Position numbers and translations under genes: made by a program
Shown here: in pieces, positions 35,414-47,872 of the stretch
Numbering within the stretch: position 1 is the stretch's first letter
How the letters are laid out: each line of letters begins with the position of its first letter
The notes under the pieces: generated by a model
Database searches by the model: none
Told to the model about the DNA's origin: nothing
Seen by the model: only the letters and a program-made list of their open reading frames with translations
NCBI GenBank assembly: GCA_027924585.1
Contig: BSBM01000606.1
Span: 11,351,501-11,415,500, forward strand
Direction: 5' to 3'
Source: Larix kaempferi
Taxonomy: Eukaryota > Streptophyta > Pinopsida > Pinales > Pinaceae
Length of the DNA: 64,000 nucleotides

Positions 35414-38400
35414 TAACCTGAAGGAAGGCAATGTATGGCACTTACGACACTTGCTTCACTTGCGACAATTTGAAGGTTTGGGTTTTACATAGCAAAAACC
35501 AGTCATCGTGGAACTTTAGCTATAAATACATTTATGCAAAGGTTCAGGATCTGAAAATTTTACAGGTCATAGAAAACATCTCCTGTTACCTTGTATCCAA
35601 AGGGCACCCTCAGATTCGTTGTACTTTGTGAGTTATGATCAGTACAAGTTAGGGTTTCTACCTCTTCCAGATCTCAGTCAAAATCAGGTGACCTGGAAAA
35701 AAAGGTCATAACTTGGGTTAGGAAGCTCCAAATGGAATTTAGTAAAAACTAACAGGTAGTACACAGAATGTACTATCTCAGGAAACGTTTTCAGAGGCCG
35801 AAGGTCAACTAGTTACACGTGGCACACTGTACAAGTTCGCTCTCCTGTATTATTTCATAAACAGGTCACGTTGCGACACTTGGAATAACTCTCTTTCAGA
35901 GAGTCCAATTGAGGTCAGACCTGTCAGGATGGAAATATAACAGGGCGAGCTATGTCAGGAAATTTTTTCAGAGGCCGAAGTTCAAACAGTGACACATGGC
36001 ATGCCATACAATTTTGCTCTCCTGTATTATCCCAAAACAGGTCACGTTGCGACACTTGGCATAACTCTCTCTCAGAAAATCCAGTTGAGGTCAGACCTAT
36101 CGGGATGGAAAGAGGACAGGTCATGCTACCAAAAAAAACGTTTTTAGACCCTGTGGAGCAAAAAGTTCAGAGTTACAGCAGAAACAATCAGGTACATATT
36201 TATGTCAAAATAGAATTATTTTTAGAGCACCTTCATTCATGGCTTCCGGAATTTAGGGTTTCAGAGAAAGTTAGAATTTTTGTATCAGAATCCACGACTG
36301 AATGCTACTCAAGAAAATCGAAATTTAGAGTCCAAGATCAAATTTTTTGGTTGGGTAGAAGACCGGGCTTGATCAAACCCCAGTTTGGGATTTTGATCGG
36401 AAAGATGGAAAATTAGGGCTTCAGCAAAAGTTGAAATTTTTGAAGTCTATAACAATGGCTGGAAGCTCCTCAAAAAAATAAGAGTTTAGAGCCTTGGATC
36501 AAACCTTTTAATTGGGTAGAAGGGTGGGATTCATCAAACCCTAGTTCGGGATCCCGTCCAGAAGATCCAAAAGTTTCGAAGGAAATTTTGAGGGGTCAAA
36601 TTTTGGAGATTTCAAAATTGAAGTATGCTAGTTTGATCAGCTCAGCAAGACACATCCTTCCATCCATTCAGAAGTGTGAAAGTCAAAGATTGAATTTTTA
36701 GGGTTTTTCTAGCAAACCCTAATCAAGCTCCAGATCAAGTTTCAGGGGGAGTTGAGGCTAAGGCCTTACATAGGAAGACTACAAGAAGTCTCGACAGGTA
36801 TGAATTAAGGAGATACAGGTATGTCTTGAAATCTGATTTCTGATTAAGTTCATAATGTGTTTTTCTTAATATTATTTATTAGTACAATCTTGATTAATGT
36901 TAGAATTGTCTTATCACCCTAGTAACAGTATGAATGCATGTGAATGATAGAAGACATTCATTGATTAGGGCTATATGATTGTACTAATGCATTATGGTGT
37001 TGTATGAGGTTGATGTTGTCTGCTAACAAGATACAGGTACATCACGAAAGACATATCAAGTTCCATGACCATGACAACATAATCTTTGATCACATAGAAG
37101 TTCTACTTATGAGGTATGTATGACTTTGTTCTATTATGCTTAACTTATGAGATATGCAGGTTCTAGCATAGGATCTCTAAATCATTGAAGAGAACAAAGA
37201 AGATATTGATTAAGTATGTTAGACATAACTAAGCAGGTATACTAATCCATTTATGTTTTCCTATGTCATGTTAGAATCTTACCTTATGTTAGGATCCCTT
37301 ATATAAGTAAATTGGTATGATTGGTTATGCTTATTCATAAAGTTAGTAATCAAGGGTTTATGCATCTTGATGATTTAATTAACCAGAAGAGTACTATGAT
37401 CAAACAAGAATATGCATGAGTAAAAGAAGACTTCATTGAAACCCTGAATACTAATGATCATGACTATACATATTCAAGATTATTTAGAATTATGATGTTT
37501 TGATAATATTGACAATATACTAATGAATGTATGTTTGTGTATGAGATCATGAGGATGACACTAGTGCACACTTGAGCATGCACAGTGGTATAGAATGAAT
37601 AGAAGTTCAAAAGACATATAGAAGATCAAGCGGGAGGCAACCACACAAACATAAAAGATAAGTATTTGAGTTGTTATTTCAAATAGTAAATGATATTGCT
37701 TGTATGCATATTTGTATTCCTAGAATATATCATGCTGAGTATAAACATTCATAGAGCATTGAACAATATACTACTAATATGCATATGATTGGTAAGTTGG
37801 ACAAACATTCCATTGTCGCTTGTCTAGAATGAAACCTCTTTGCAGACATGCTAAGAGCTGTGCACACTCTCGATACTATGTTCTGGTAGAGATGGAAGGC
37901 ATCTAGATAGCCACTGTATGCATACAGGATATGGAAAAGTGTTGTGCCAAAGTATTGGTCAAGATAGTTGCATAACTATGTAAATGATATCTGTATGCAT
38001 AATAGGTTATCATGTCAACATGATTTCATGATTATGAAGTATTACTAATCATGTACTTAATTTTGATATGTAATAAAGATCATGAAGAATGATGAACACC
38101 GAACAAGTGATGGATGTTCAACAAGAATATTTACAAATCAAACAAAATATAGAAGGCTCGTGGCTAGAAGATTCTCTTAAAAAAAAAAAAAGGGAAGAGA
38201 ATCATGACGAGATGTTTGCTCCAAGTGACTAGATAAGACCATTCTCTCAATGATGTAATTAAAGAAGAAGTGTGAATCAGGTTCTGTATGGGTACCCAGG
38301 ATCGATAGTAAATGATGAGCTTAATGATCACCATGGGTGATGTGGATCTCAACCTTTGCTACAAGGTTGAATATGGTTTCTAGACACATATGACATGGAT

Positions 38401-38502
38401 GCAAGAAGGAACTCACCACAGAGTTCAAATGATATAGAGGCCCATATCAGTAGACCCATCTAACGAGAGATGGCACAGATAGATATGCAGAAGATCATTC
38501 AA
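35414..38502 (+). other. C4 long leader
   Basis: Collinear with the C3 leader but carries an extra tandem copy of a 177-bp block: TCAGAGGCCGA at 35791 and again at 35968, each followed by GCTCTCCTGTATTAT and GAGGTCAGACCT. The 67-codon frame at 35431-35631 is kept from C3 with changes. No retroviral protein motif seen. Confidence 0.5.
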
Positions 38503-39535
38503 TGCAGAGTGTGAATGATGTTCAGTCACAAAGGGAGAATTGACAGTTTCTTGATAAGCTTGGGGTTTACCAAAAGTAAAGTTGTTCCTAACCTTTACCT
38601 TAAGGTTGTGGATAATGAACCTATCATACCATTATTGTATGATGATGATCTGACAAGGAATGAGAAACAGAAGAAGATGGCTGCAGAAATGAAAATGAAA
38701 GATCTCAGATTGATGCATTACTTCCTAGGTCTGGAAGTATGGCAAGGCTCAGAAGGAATCTTTCTCAACTAGGGAAAATATGCCGATAAATATTAAAAGG
38801 ACTTGATGTGTTGGAATGGCCACTCTCATGGATTCCAACTTGAAGCTGTTAGTGGATGACTCATCAGCGTTAGTGGATATAACTCTGTATAGACAAATTA
38901 TTTAGTCATTGATGTATCTAACGAATACTAGGTTAGATATATGCTTTGCTGTGAACACCTTGAGTCAGTATCTAGTGGAAACTAGATGTGTTCACCTGAT
39001 AAGTTGCAAATCATGTGATGTGGTACCTAAAGGATACAATAGACTTTGATCTGTGTTATCTTGGAGATCATGACTTCATATGGCTACACAGATGTTGATT
39101 GGATAGGAAGTGTATCAGACAGGAAGAGCACATCGATAGGATGTTATTGTCTGGGATTAGCCATGATCTCGTGGTTTAGCAGGAAACAATCTAGTGTGGC
39201 TCTTAGCACAAGCAGAATATATGGCTGCTTGCTCTGCTAATTGTGAATTGGTATGGCTTCAGAATTGTTTGACTTAGAGATGGACCCAACTGTGATCCTA
39301 TGTGACAAATAGAGTTGTACCAAAATGGCAAAGAATCCAGTGTTCCATGATAAGTCAAAAGCACATAGAGATCTGACATTTCTATATACGAGATATGGTG
39401 CAAAAAGGAATTAAAGTTCGAATTTGTAACAAGTTACCAATGTACTAACCAAACCTCTACCGATCCGATGTACTAACAAAACCTCTACCTCAAGTAAAGT
39501 TTTCCAAGACAAACTTAATATAGTTTAGAAGGACC
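38503..39535 (+). pseudogene. C4 copia pol end: RT palm remainder and RNase H
   Basis: It reads FTKSKVVPNLYLKVVDNEPI, LLYDDDLTRNEKQ (the DDL site present, then a short deletion), MKDLRLMHYFLGLEVWQGSE, then RNase H pieces YGYTDVDWIGSVSDRKSTS, GLAMISWFSRKQSSVALSTS and a degraded TKPLPQVKF end. The RNase H D-x-D-W and DRKSTS strands lost from C3 are present. Stops and frameshifts make it dead. Confidence 0.8.
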
Positions 39536-39542
39536 CTCCTCG

Positions 39543-41832
39543 AAAGGGGGAGTGATGTGATCACTTATGATGAGATTTCCCGCATCGACAGTGAGGTCAA
39601 TGATGTGGATACCTATATTGGTGATTCCGACAGAGAGGTTGGTGGATGGTCCTTAGACAGGGTCTAAGGTGACAAGGGGATTGCATCATCCTTGAACATA
39701 TGTTCTAAAAGGATCCGTAGACAGATGTCTCTGAGAAAGAAGAGGGATTGCATCATCCTTGAACATATGTTCTAAAAGGATCCGTAGACAGATGTCTCCG
39801 AGAAAGAAGAGGGATTGTATCATACTTGAACATATGTTCTAAAAGGATCCGTAGACAGATGTCTCCAAGAAAGAAGAGGGATTGCATCATCCTTGAACAT
39901 ATGTTCTAAAAGGATCCGTAGACATATGTATTCGAAAATGAAGTCCTTAGTGGACATGTGGGGATTGGATCATCCCTGGACTTCAGTCCTAAAGTGAGCC
40001 GTAGACAATTGTCTTCAAGAATGAATTCCTTTGTGGACATGTGGGGATTGGATCATCCTTGGACTTCAGTCCTAAAGAGAGCCGTAGACGTATGTCTCCG
40101 AGAATAAAATCCTGAATAAACAGGTAAAGGGATTGGATCGTCCTCGGACTTTGGTCCTGTGAATTGAGCCATAGACAAGATGTCTCCGAGAATAAAATCT
40201 TGAATGAACAGGTAAGGGGATTGGATCATCCTCAGACTTTGGTCCTGTGAATTGAGCCGTAGACAAGATGTCTCCGAGAATAAAATCCTGAATGAACAGG
40301 TAAGGGGATTGGATCGTCCTCGGACTTTGGTCCTGTGAATTGAGCCGTAGACAAGATGTCTCTGAGAATAAAATCCTTAATGAACGGGTAAGGGGATTGG
40401 ATCATCTTCGAACTTTGGTCCTGTGAATTGAGCCTTAGAAAAGATGTCTTCGAGAATAAAATCCTGAATGAACAGGTAAGGGGATTGGATCATCCTCGGA
40501 CTTTGGTCCTGTGAATTGAGCCGTAGACAAGATCTCTCCGAGAATAAAGTCCTGAATGAACAGGTAAGGGGATTGGATCGTCCTCGGACTTTGGTCCTGT
40601 GAATTGAGCCGTAGACAAGATGTCTCCGAGAATAAAATCCTGAATGAACAGGTAAGGGGATTGGATCATCCTCGGACTCTGGTCCTGTGAATTGAGCCGT
40701 AGACAAGATGTCTCTAAGAATAAAATCTTGAATGAACAGGTAAGGGGATTGGATCATCCTCGGACTTTGGTCCTTTGAATTGAGTCGTAGACATGAGGTC
40801 TCCGAGAATTGAATGATAGTAATGGATCGTCCCTGGACTTCGATTCAAAAGGAACATGATAGGACTGGATCATCCCTGGACTTCGGTTCAAAAGGTACAT
40901 GATAGGACTGGATCGTCCCTGCACCTCGGTTCAAAAGGTACATGGTAGGACTGGATCGTCCTTGGACCTCGGTTCAAAAGGTACATGACAGGATTGCATC
41001 ATCCATGGACCTATGTCCTAAAGAGAGCAGGATTGATCATCTTGTAATATGATTGTGTGTGTTGCATGGTATGCTGCTATTGTGTGGATACTTGTATTGT
41101 GTGGATACTTGTATTGATGATGTGTATACTTGTATTGTGTGGATACTTGTATTGATGATGTGTATACTTGTATTGGTGTGGATACTTGTATTGATGATGT
41201 GTATAATTGTATTGTGTGGATACTTGTATTGATGATGTGTATACTTGTATTGGTGTGGATACTTGTATTGATGATGTGTATACTTGTATTGGTGTGGATA
41301 CTAATACTGTTGATCTAGATGACGATGCTGTTGATCGTATTGATCTAGATGACAATGTTGTTGATCATATTGATCTAGATGACGATGATGTTGATCGTAT
41401 TGATCTAGATGACGATGCTGTTGATCGTATTGATCTAGATGACGATGCTGTTGATCGTGTTGATCTAGATGGTGATGCTGCTGATTGTGTTGATCTAGAT
41501 GACGATGATGCTGATAATGTAGATCGAGATGATCCAGATGCTGTAGATCGAGATGATGTGATGATGCTGATCATGTTGATCTAGACGACGATGCTGATGA
41601 TCATGTGATGACGATGCTGATGATCGTGTGATGACGATGCTGACGATCATGAGGATTCAGATGTTAAGGACTCAGTATTGAAGATGTTGATGCTCCAGTA
41701 TTGAAGATGTTCCAGTAACTGGTTGAGTTACTGACGATGTTGAGAAAGCTTCCAATGATTTATAGATGTATCATGTTGATGACTCCTTGCTCTTGTAGAT
41801 GTTGTTATAATCTCCTTCTCGTTAAGGGGGAG
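39543..41832 (+). repeat. C4 minisatellite block between two polypurine tracts
   Basis: AAAGGGGGAG at 39543-39552 and AAGGGGGAG at 41824-41832 bracket four arrays: units of about 75-88 bp (39675-40810; 88-bp steps measured between 40216 and 40304), 43-bp units around TGGATCGTCCCTGGACTTC (40819-41000), 38-39-bp units around GTGGATACTTGTATTGATGA (41080-41310), and 30-bp units around TGATCTAGATGACGATGCTG (41311-41530). The last array gives an acidic open frame (41207-41584) with DLDDDAVDRI repeats. Confidence 0.85.
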
Positions 41833-42436
41833 TGTTGAGATATTGTAACTTCTAAGAATATTATATTTGTACTTTATTATTCCGGAGATGTTTCATTCCT
41901 CCGTGAAGATCTTATTGTATATCCGGAGATGTTTATTCCTCCGTCGGAATGTGGTAACTTGGGTTATTAGACTTCCCTAGTGGGGGTCGGCCCTGTATGT
42001 GTTATGTGGGTCAAAGGGTTGTTAGACCACCCTAGTAGGGTCGGCCCAGTTAGTTGTAATGGGGTATTTAATCCAATGGTTAAATACGAGCCTACATGAT
42101 TTGTGTAAAAGACAAGTCGGAGTAGTGTATAAATAGAGGAGGTGTATTACTCATTTAACACACACTCACTCACTTGAGAGTGGCACACTTATGAGAGAGA
42201 GGTCTGCTATGGAGAAGGAGGAGCTTATGCTCAGGGTTACATCTTTTGTATTTGCTATTCATCTATATTGAGGAAGCTTTGCCGGGTTTTCTACCCCATG
42301 AGGGTTTCCCAGGATAAATCTGTGTCTCTTGTGTTTATGTTGTGCTTGTTGTTTCTTCAGTGATCCTGTATATGCTATTATTGTGAAATGGAATGTAATG
42401 CTGCTATTTTCTGTCTTAGCATATTAAATCTTAACA
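41833..42436 (+). repeat. C4 3' LTR (604 bp)
   Basis: Follows the polypurine tract AAGGGGGAG and ends TTAACA at 42436, then the TSD copy GTCAG (42437-42441). Confidence 0.92.
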
Positions 42437-42830
42437 GTCAGCTGTAGTGGGGTATTTAACCCAATGGTTAAATATGAGCCTACATGATTCGTGTAAAAGA
42501 CAAGCCAGAGTAGTGTATAAATAGAGGAGGTGTATTCCAATTTTATACACACACACACTCACTCACTTGAGAATAGCACACTTGTGGAGGAGAGGTCTGC
42601 TATGGTGGAGGAGGAGATCATGTCTTTGGTTTACATATTTGTATATTGTTGATCATCTATATTGAGGAAGCTTTGTTGGTTTTTCTACCCCATGAGGGTT
42701 TCCCAGGATAAATCTGTGTCTATTGTGTTTATGTTGTGCTTGTTGTTTCTTCAGTGATCCTGTATATGCTATTATTGTGAAATGGAATGCAATGCTGCTA
42801 TTTTCTGTCTTTGCATATTAAATCTTAATA
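42437..42830 (+). repeat. C3 3' LTR, right piece
   Basis: After the TSD copy GTCAG it resumes the LTR exactly where 34797 stops (GGCCCAGT|CAGCTGTAGTGG) and ends TTAATA, followed by GTTAT (42831-42835), the right target-site copy of C3. It includes a TATA box at 42516. Confidence 0.9.
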
Positions 42831-42835
42831 GTTAT

Positions 42836-43605
42836 TGACATGTATAAACTTATAATGTCCTTCATGGGTAGACTTCCTTCCAAGAGACTCATGCCAACTG
42901 ATGTTGGGAAGAGATTCCAAAGAACACCACTTGTACAACAATTCCTAGTCTCCGACTTCCACCAAATCACATGTGGAAGCATCTTAGCTTCCCTAACACC
43001 CTTCAGTGCCCTCTTGGAGTATATTTTTAGCCCTGACATGTCATATATGTCATATTCTAGCCTTTAGGTCTGATTTGTGTCATAGGTGTCATAGCATCTT
43101 CATCATTGTTGTCATAGAGCTAGGGAATCTAGCCCAAGTGTCTCACTAGCTCCAAATTGCCTCTTCCTCTTCCATGGGAGTTACTCTTCCTCAATATTTT
43201 GACCTTGGATGAGTAATGCAATGAATAATACCTTTTGGACTCCCCCAAGTATGTTACCATTCACCTTGAATTCAAATTGGTGAGAGAATGATGCCAAGTG
43301 TAGTGGGGAAATCAAGCCATATGTGGGTCCCACTTCCTCCATGTGTCTTCATGATCAAATGCCACTTTCATTTTCACTTGTATATATTTATTTAGCTCCT
43401 TTATTAAATATTTATGCCATTTTAATGTTCAAACATCATTTATTATCCCCATTATTCCAAATCCCAAAGCTTCCACCCCAAACCTAGGAAACTAGTAATT
43501 TTCGTCGGCAATTATTTGACCTTTAGGATCAATTTGACAAACTCTAATGAATAGGGTCAATGTGATTAGGCCATTGTGACCCAATTCCAAATTTGCGACA
43601 TGAAA
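42836..43605 (-). repeat. G2 3' LTR, right piece
   Basis: Aligns with 58242-59005. Together with 26537-27788 it gives 2,022 bp, one base from the intact LTR. Its outer end reads GCGACATGAAA where the other LTR has GGGACATGACA. Confidence 0.9.
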
Positions 43606-44158
43606 AATCCTCCCTTCCCAATATTGCTTGTTCTCAAGCAATTTCAAACATGGGTGTTGAAGAACCTGCTTTTTGTATATTTTTTTGAAGTTTCCATTGA
43701 ATTGCCCAACCTTGAGTCTTTGAGTTTCCATGAAGATTTTAGAGAGGAGCCACCATGCTTGCTGCTGCACTACTCTGATAAAAATCACTTTATTAAGTGG
43801 GAAATCCATCTCCCATACTTCTTGTTTCCCCAAATAATTTGAAATCAATGAAACAAAAATTATTGCAGGGTCTCATTGCTTGTATTGCACCCCAACAATT
43901 AAAAGTGCTCCCATACCATCAGATAAGAGGATTCCTGGATCCCATTTTCTTGTATGCATTCTTCCACACATTAGGAGTACAAAATATATATCATCAAAGT
44001 ACATAACAACATAATGAAAATGTACATTAAGAAGATGATTCATCAAAGAATCATGAAAGCGATTATACCTCCAAGTAAGTAGACCACCATTTTCCAGGTG
44101 CATACAATCTTCAAGTGATCTATCAAATATGCTCCAATGACATAGGTTAGGATCCCGT
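43606..44158 (-). pseudogene. G2 distal interior, possible integrase tail
   Basis: On the minus strand an open frame (44158-43873, with LLTWRYNRFHDSLMNHLL and TRKWDPGILLSDGMG) continues the frame of 56392-56022 across the G5 insertion. Nearer the LTR a frame reads VLQHPCLKLLENKQYWEGR, similar to the end of many gypsy integrases (ILQHPSLKLLEDKQFWEG-type), followed by a purine-rich GGGAAGGGAGGA just before the LTR (likely polypurine tract). The integrase reading is tentative, and the first frame is not recognised. Confidence 0.45.
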
Positions 44159-45570
44159 TGGTGAGATCCTAATATGGATGCCTAATGAGGGCAGCTTATA
44201 CCAAGAGCCTATTTTAAATGTCAACCCGGGGAATGTACAAACTTGAGAGATGCATGCACTGTCTGTGCTCTTTATAGGATAATCTCTTGTCACAGTTAAA
44301 GGGAGGTATCGATGTTCTAAAGATTGTCTACTAAATGTGAAGGTTGTCTATTTAATGTGAAAACTGATTGTGCTACGAAATTGAATACTGGACAGAAATG
44401 AATCTGATTAAAAGAATTAAAGTGCTGAAAGCAGTAAATATGTTCTAAGAAGTAAAGCAGGGAATATATTCTAAGTAATTAAAATGATGAAGTAATTAGA
44501 TGCTGATCTGTTCTAAGAAATAAAGATATAAAGACAGTAAATCTATTTGAAATAATTAAACTACTGAAATAACTAAATGCTGAGAATGAAAATACCATAA
44601 TAGAGCTATTTCACTATTGGGGAAACAAAGTCTGTAACTACTGTCTGCGCACACAATATAAGTCTTGATCTGTCTTATTCTACCAATCTGGAATTGAAAT
44701 ACGAACATTCTATGCTTACCCATCTTCTACTAAGAAGTTAAAAGAAACTAATCACGATGAGAAACTGCAGTGAAATCCAGATCTAACCATGACATTGAAA
44801 GCTAAGCTATTACACATGTAATCGTATATAAAAATATGCGTTGCAAGAAAGAACCTATAGGACTACTGAAAACGTTTTACTATACTACAGAATGCATTCT
44901 AAACTATTACAGAAAACAATGACTCATTCAATGCTACCATATATCATAGAACTGTTCATCAATGTAAAATGCATACTTGAAAAAATACCTGCAAATAGGA
45001 ATCTCCTGACCTACGTGTTGGAGGGGCCCTCCCCAACCCGTACTCAGGAGAGAATAAAAACTCAAAAACGCTTGCTGGAATTAATCATCAATCTTTCATT
45101 AATATGTAAAATCCACGTCAAAATAGAAGTCTATACTTCAGTATCTCAATAGTGCAAAAAACGTTACTAATAATGTCTTTCACAAAAATAACAGCAGGGG
45201 CCTCTCGCTACCTGAGAGGTCCATATTTATACGATTTAACTCTAATCCTAACTGATTGTCAAAGTGTCGATTCATCTTGAAAGTGGGAGTGTGTCCCCTA
45301 TAAATCAGGAAACAGGGCGCCGAGCTTGGTGATCCTTTAGTATTCTACACATCCTTCCTTTAATAAACGTGAACCTGCTCAATCATGCTTGGTTTCCATA
45401 TAATCAGTTTAATTGATACGCATTCTAACATACAAGATTAATCATAAAAACAATTTCATTAAATCATTAAACTAAAACACTTTTCCCACAATTGAGTGCG
45501 TTTCGTTACCATTGCTTGAGATGGATTGTGGAAAAAGGGTTATCAAAATACCAGAATAATGGACCCATCA
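44159..45570 (-). repeat. G5 3' LTR (1,412 bp)
   Basis: Close copy of 54609-56016. Both contain the block with CAACCCGTACTCAGGAGAG and the CTCTCG hairpin region. Confidence 0.92.
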
Positions 45571-45587
45571 TTCTCTCCCCTACCTGA
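45571..45587 (-). promoter_or_regulatory. G5 polypurine tract
   Basis: On the minus strand GGTAGGGGAGAGAA lies directly before the 3' LTR start TGATGGGTCC. This is the expected primer site for plus-strand DNA synthesis. Confidence 0.75.
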
Positions 45588-45880
45588 AGGATTCACCCAT
45601 CCTTGGGTGACCTATTCCTTCCGTCGATGACCTCCCTGATATCCCATGCTGCCACCTTAGGTGCCCCTGCCTATCTGAGATACCCAAAATTCTGATCCTC
45701 CCTGGCCCATGCCTTCCTCTCTTCCTCTTCATTAATCTGTTCTTTGAGGACTAGGGAAAGAAATAATGGAGGATTCAATCTCATCCCAATCCACCTTAGT
45801 TTGTTTCTTGCCAGGGATTCTTTATAAAGTATGGTTTTGAAGAGAGCATCCTTAAGCCTGAGGGGAGAGTGGAGTTCTCT

Positions 45881-47872
45881 TCATTTTAGATCATTTTCCA
45901 CCTTGCTCCACCTTTCCCTGATGGACTCATCAACTTCCTTTTGCATGCTGTGGAGTGTAATGTAGACGTGACTCGCCGCCTCCTGTTGTTTTGCGAGGAG
46001 AATGGGTATCAGCTCCTCGTCCTGAGTGAGGATCCTTTGATTATAAATTATTCCCTCAGGGTGAGTGGGCTCAGGTCTAATCATTAATGGAGTTTTCCAT
46101 ATGGATGCCACATAGATGATATTCCTGGGCTCACTCAATTTCATGGTTCATCCACGAACACAATTCCCTTAACTGGAAATCACCCACATATGGGTTTGGT
46201 GACTAGTTGGGCGAGCGAGAAACTACGAAATTGTGCAAGAAGAAATCACTCAATCAGTCTTTCCCAGCTATGTGGAGTTCAATTATGCATCAATAAATTC
46301 CTTAGGAGTGCTTACCTGTATAGGGAGATCTTTCTTCAATCTTTGAAGCTGGAATTTGCCCCATTTTTCTTGTAAATAAACTGCATAGACCATCGATGGT
46401 GGTCTGAGGTCACACATTCTCTCATATATGCTGATAGTAGTGGCAAGAACATCCTTAATTTTGATAATTTCCTGGTCCCTCCTTGCCAATTTGCTTTGTG
46501 CTTCGGCCAAATTTTCTCGTAGCTCTAAATTCTTCTGTTCGGACAGCCGGAGCTCTTCTGCATGGTGCATCTTTAGGATTTGTGTCTTCTCGGCTGAGAA
46601 TGGGGGAGGTGTGGCCTGGCTTCCTGGCCGAATTCTTAATGTTGCCAACCCATTTATGAGCCTTTCCAATTCTGCTTGTGCTTCAGCGAGCTGGGAAACG
46701 ACCTCGGGGTCTTCATTACATTCTGGATGGTTTTCCTGAAAGTTACCTTGCTCCTGTAAGCTCTGCCCTTCTCCTTTATCCATCTCTTCTTTCGTATCCT
46801 ATTTTTCCTCTTCATTCCCTTTCTCTTCTCCATCCTCTTCTTCTCTTTCTTCTTTGTCCTCTTCTTCATCCGTAGTGGGATCCTTTTGATCAGTAAAAGG
46901 ATCAATGTCGTCATCAGACACATTGGTAATCAGGGGGCTGGGTTCCCTTTCTTTCTCTTTGGAGACTCGGATTTTAGATACCTGTGCGAATTTCTTGCTG
47001 CGCCTCTTCGACCCCTAACTACTGGTAGGAATATATGGGTCTGATTTGGTGGAGTCCTCTTTGGAGTGTTTTATTTTGACCAAGGTGTCGGCCACACTGT
47101 CTAAGTCGATTTTTCTTTTTTCCCCTAATATAGAGGTGGTCTTACTTTTTGATTCAAGTGGCAAGGGCATAGTCTTCATTCTCTGAACATCCTCAACAAA
47201 TACCACAATGAACTCCTCCCAGGAGAGCTCTGGAATCTGAGCTTTTAGCTCCTCACCAACTATTAGTTTGATCAGCCCATGATGGGCCAAAGCACCGTCT
47301 TTTCCCTTAGCCACCTTCCTGCTCATCTCTGCTAGGGATTGGAGCAGGAAAAATGGAATGCTCATATTATTGTTTGATGAAATGTGACTTCTGTGCCTGA
47401 GAAGCTCTAAAATACGAAAATGGAAAACGGGAACATAGCTTAATCTTCTAGTGCATGTAATATACCTTAGGACAATTGCGGCCATTTCATCCCATGGTGC
47501 TGGCATGGAGGGTCTCTTGACTCCATTTTTGTCCTCATCATAAACTTCTCCACACTCAAAGAATGTTGCTTTTGCTGTGTGGTTTGCCTCCCTGTCGTTG
47601 CTGCTCCAATGCAGGCCCATTGGAAGGCCAGTGTGTTTGGCTATCATGTCCTTATCCACTTTTATGCATAACCCCTTCACCCGAGTGACGTACTGTTCAT
47701 CTTCTATATGCATGAAGTTTCTTGCGAACTCCTGGGATACCCCTGTGTGGTATCCTCTTAGTCCAAGGATAAATGGCATCCAGCCTGAGTTGCGAATGAT
47801 TTGCAGGACTCTCGAGCTTTGATAAATGGCACTATGATCTTCCGGTTCACTCTTTTTAAAACCCTTCATCAT
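45881..47872 (-). pseudogene. G5 extra ORF downstream of integrase (globular domain, acidic hinge, coiled coil)
   Basis: The first part (47872-47015) is one open frame of 285 codons: GWMPFILGLRGYHTGVSQEF, CIKVDKDMIAKHTGLPMGLH, MAAIVLRYITCTRRLSYVPV, then LAHHGLIKLIVGEEL. After a TAG it continues in the same frame through an acidic run (DEEEDKEEREEEDGEE, about 46800-46870) and another TAG, to a heptad-rich stretch (46783-46283, AEAQAELERLINGLATLRI). A final piece is at 46144-45881. The N-terminal part resembles, from memory, uncharacterised plant retrotransposon proteins in the env-like position of Athila-type elements. I see no signal peptide or membrane segment, so an envelope role is not supported. 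Only a few stops break it. Confidence 0.6.

Larger units (their letters stand above)
34798..42436 (+). mobile_element. C4: Ty1/copia element of the C3 family, nested in the C3 3' LTR
   Basis: LTRs 34798-35401 and 41833-42436 are both 604 bp, TGTTGAG...CTTAACA. TSD is GTTAG (34793-34797) and GTCAG (42437-42441), one transition apart; the C3 5' LTR has GTCAG at this site. Total is 7.6 kb. The layout copies C3 (primer site, long leader, RT/RNase H end, arrays, polypurine tract) and is also missing gag, protease and integrase. It arrived after C3. Confidence 0.92.
27789..42830 (+). mobile_element. C3: Ty1/copia element with truncated pol, split by C4
   Basis: It starts TGTTGAGATATTG, ends TTAATA (TTAACA with one C-to-T change), and is flanked by GTTAT on both sides. 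Its 5' LTR is 27789-28376 and its 3' LTR is 34577-34797 plus 42442-42830. Removing C4 leaves about 7.4 kb. The primer-binding site matches initiator tRNA-Met. The interior has a long non-coding leader, the end of RT and RNase H, and tandem arrays. No gag, protease or integrase is visible, so it is non-autonomous. Confidence 0.9.

Noticed and set aside
45881-47872. Envelope protein in G5
   Set aside because: The position fits, but no signal peptide, membrane segment or cleavage site is visible, so only a neutral extra ORF is reported.
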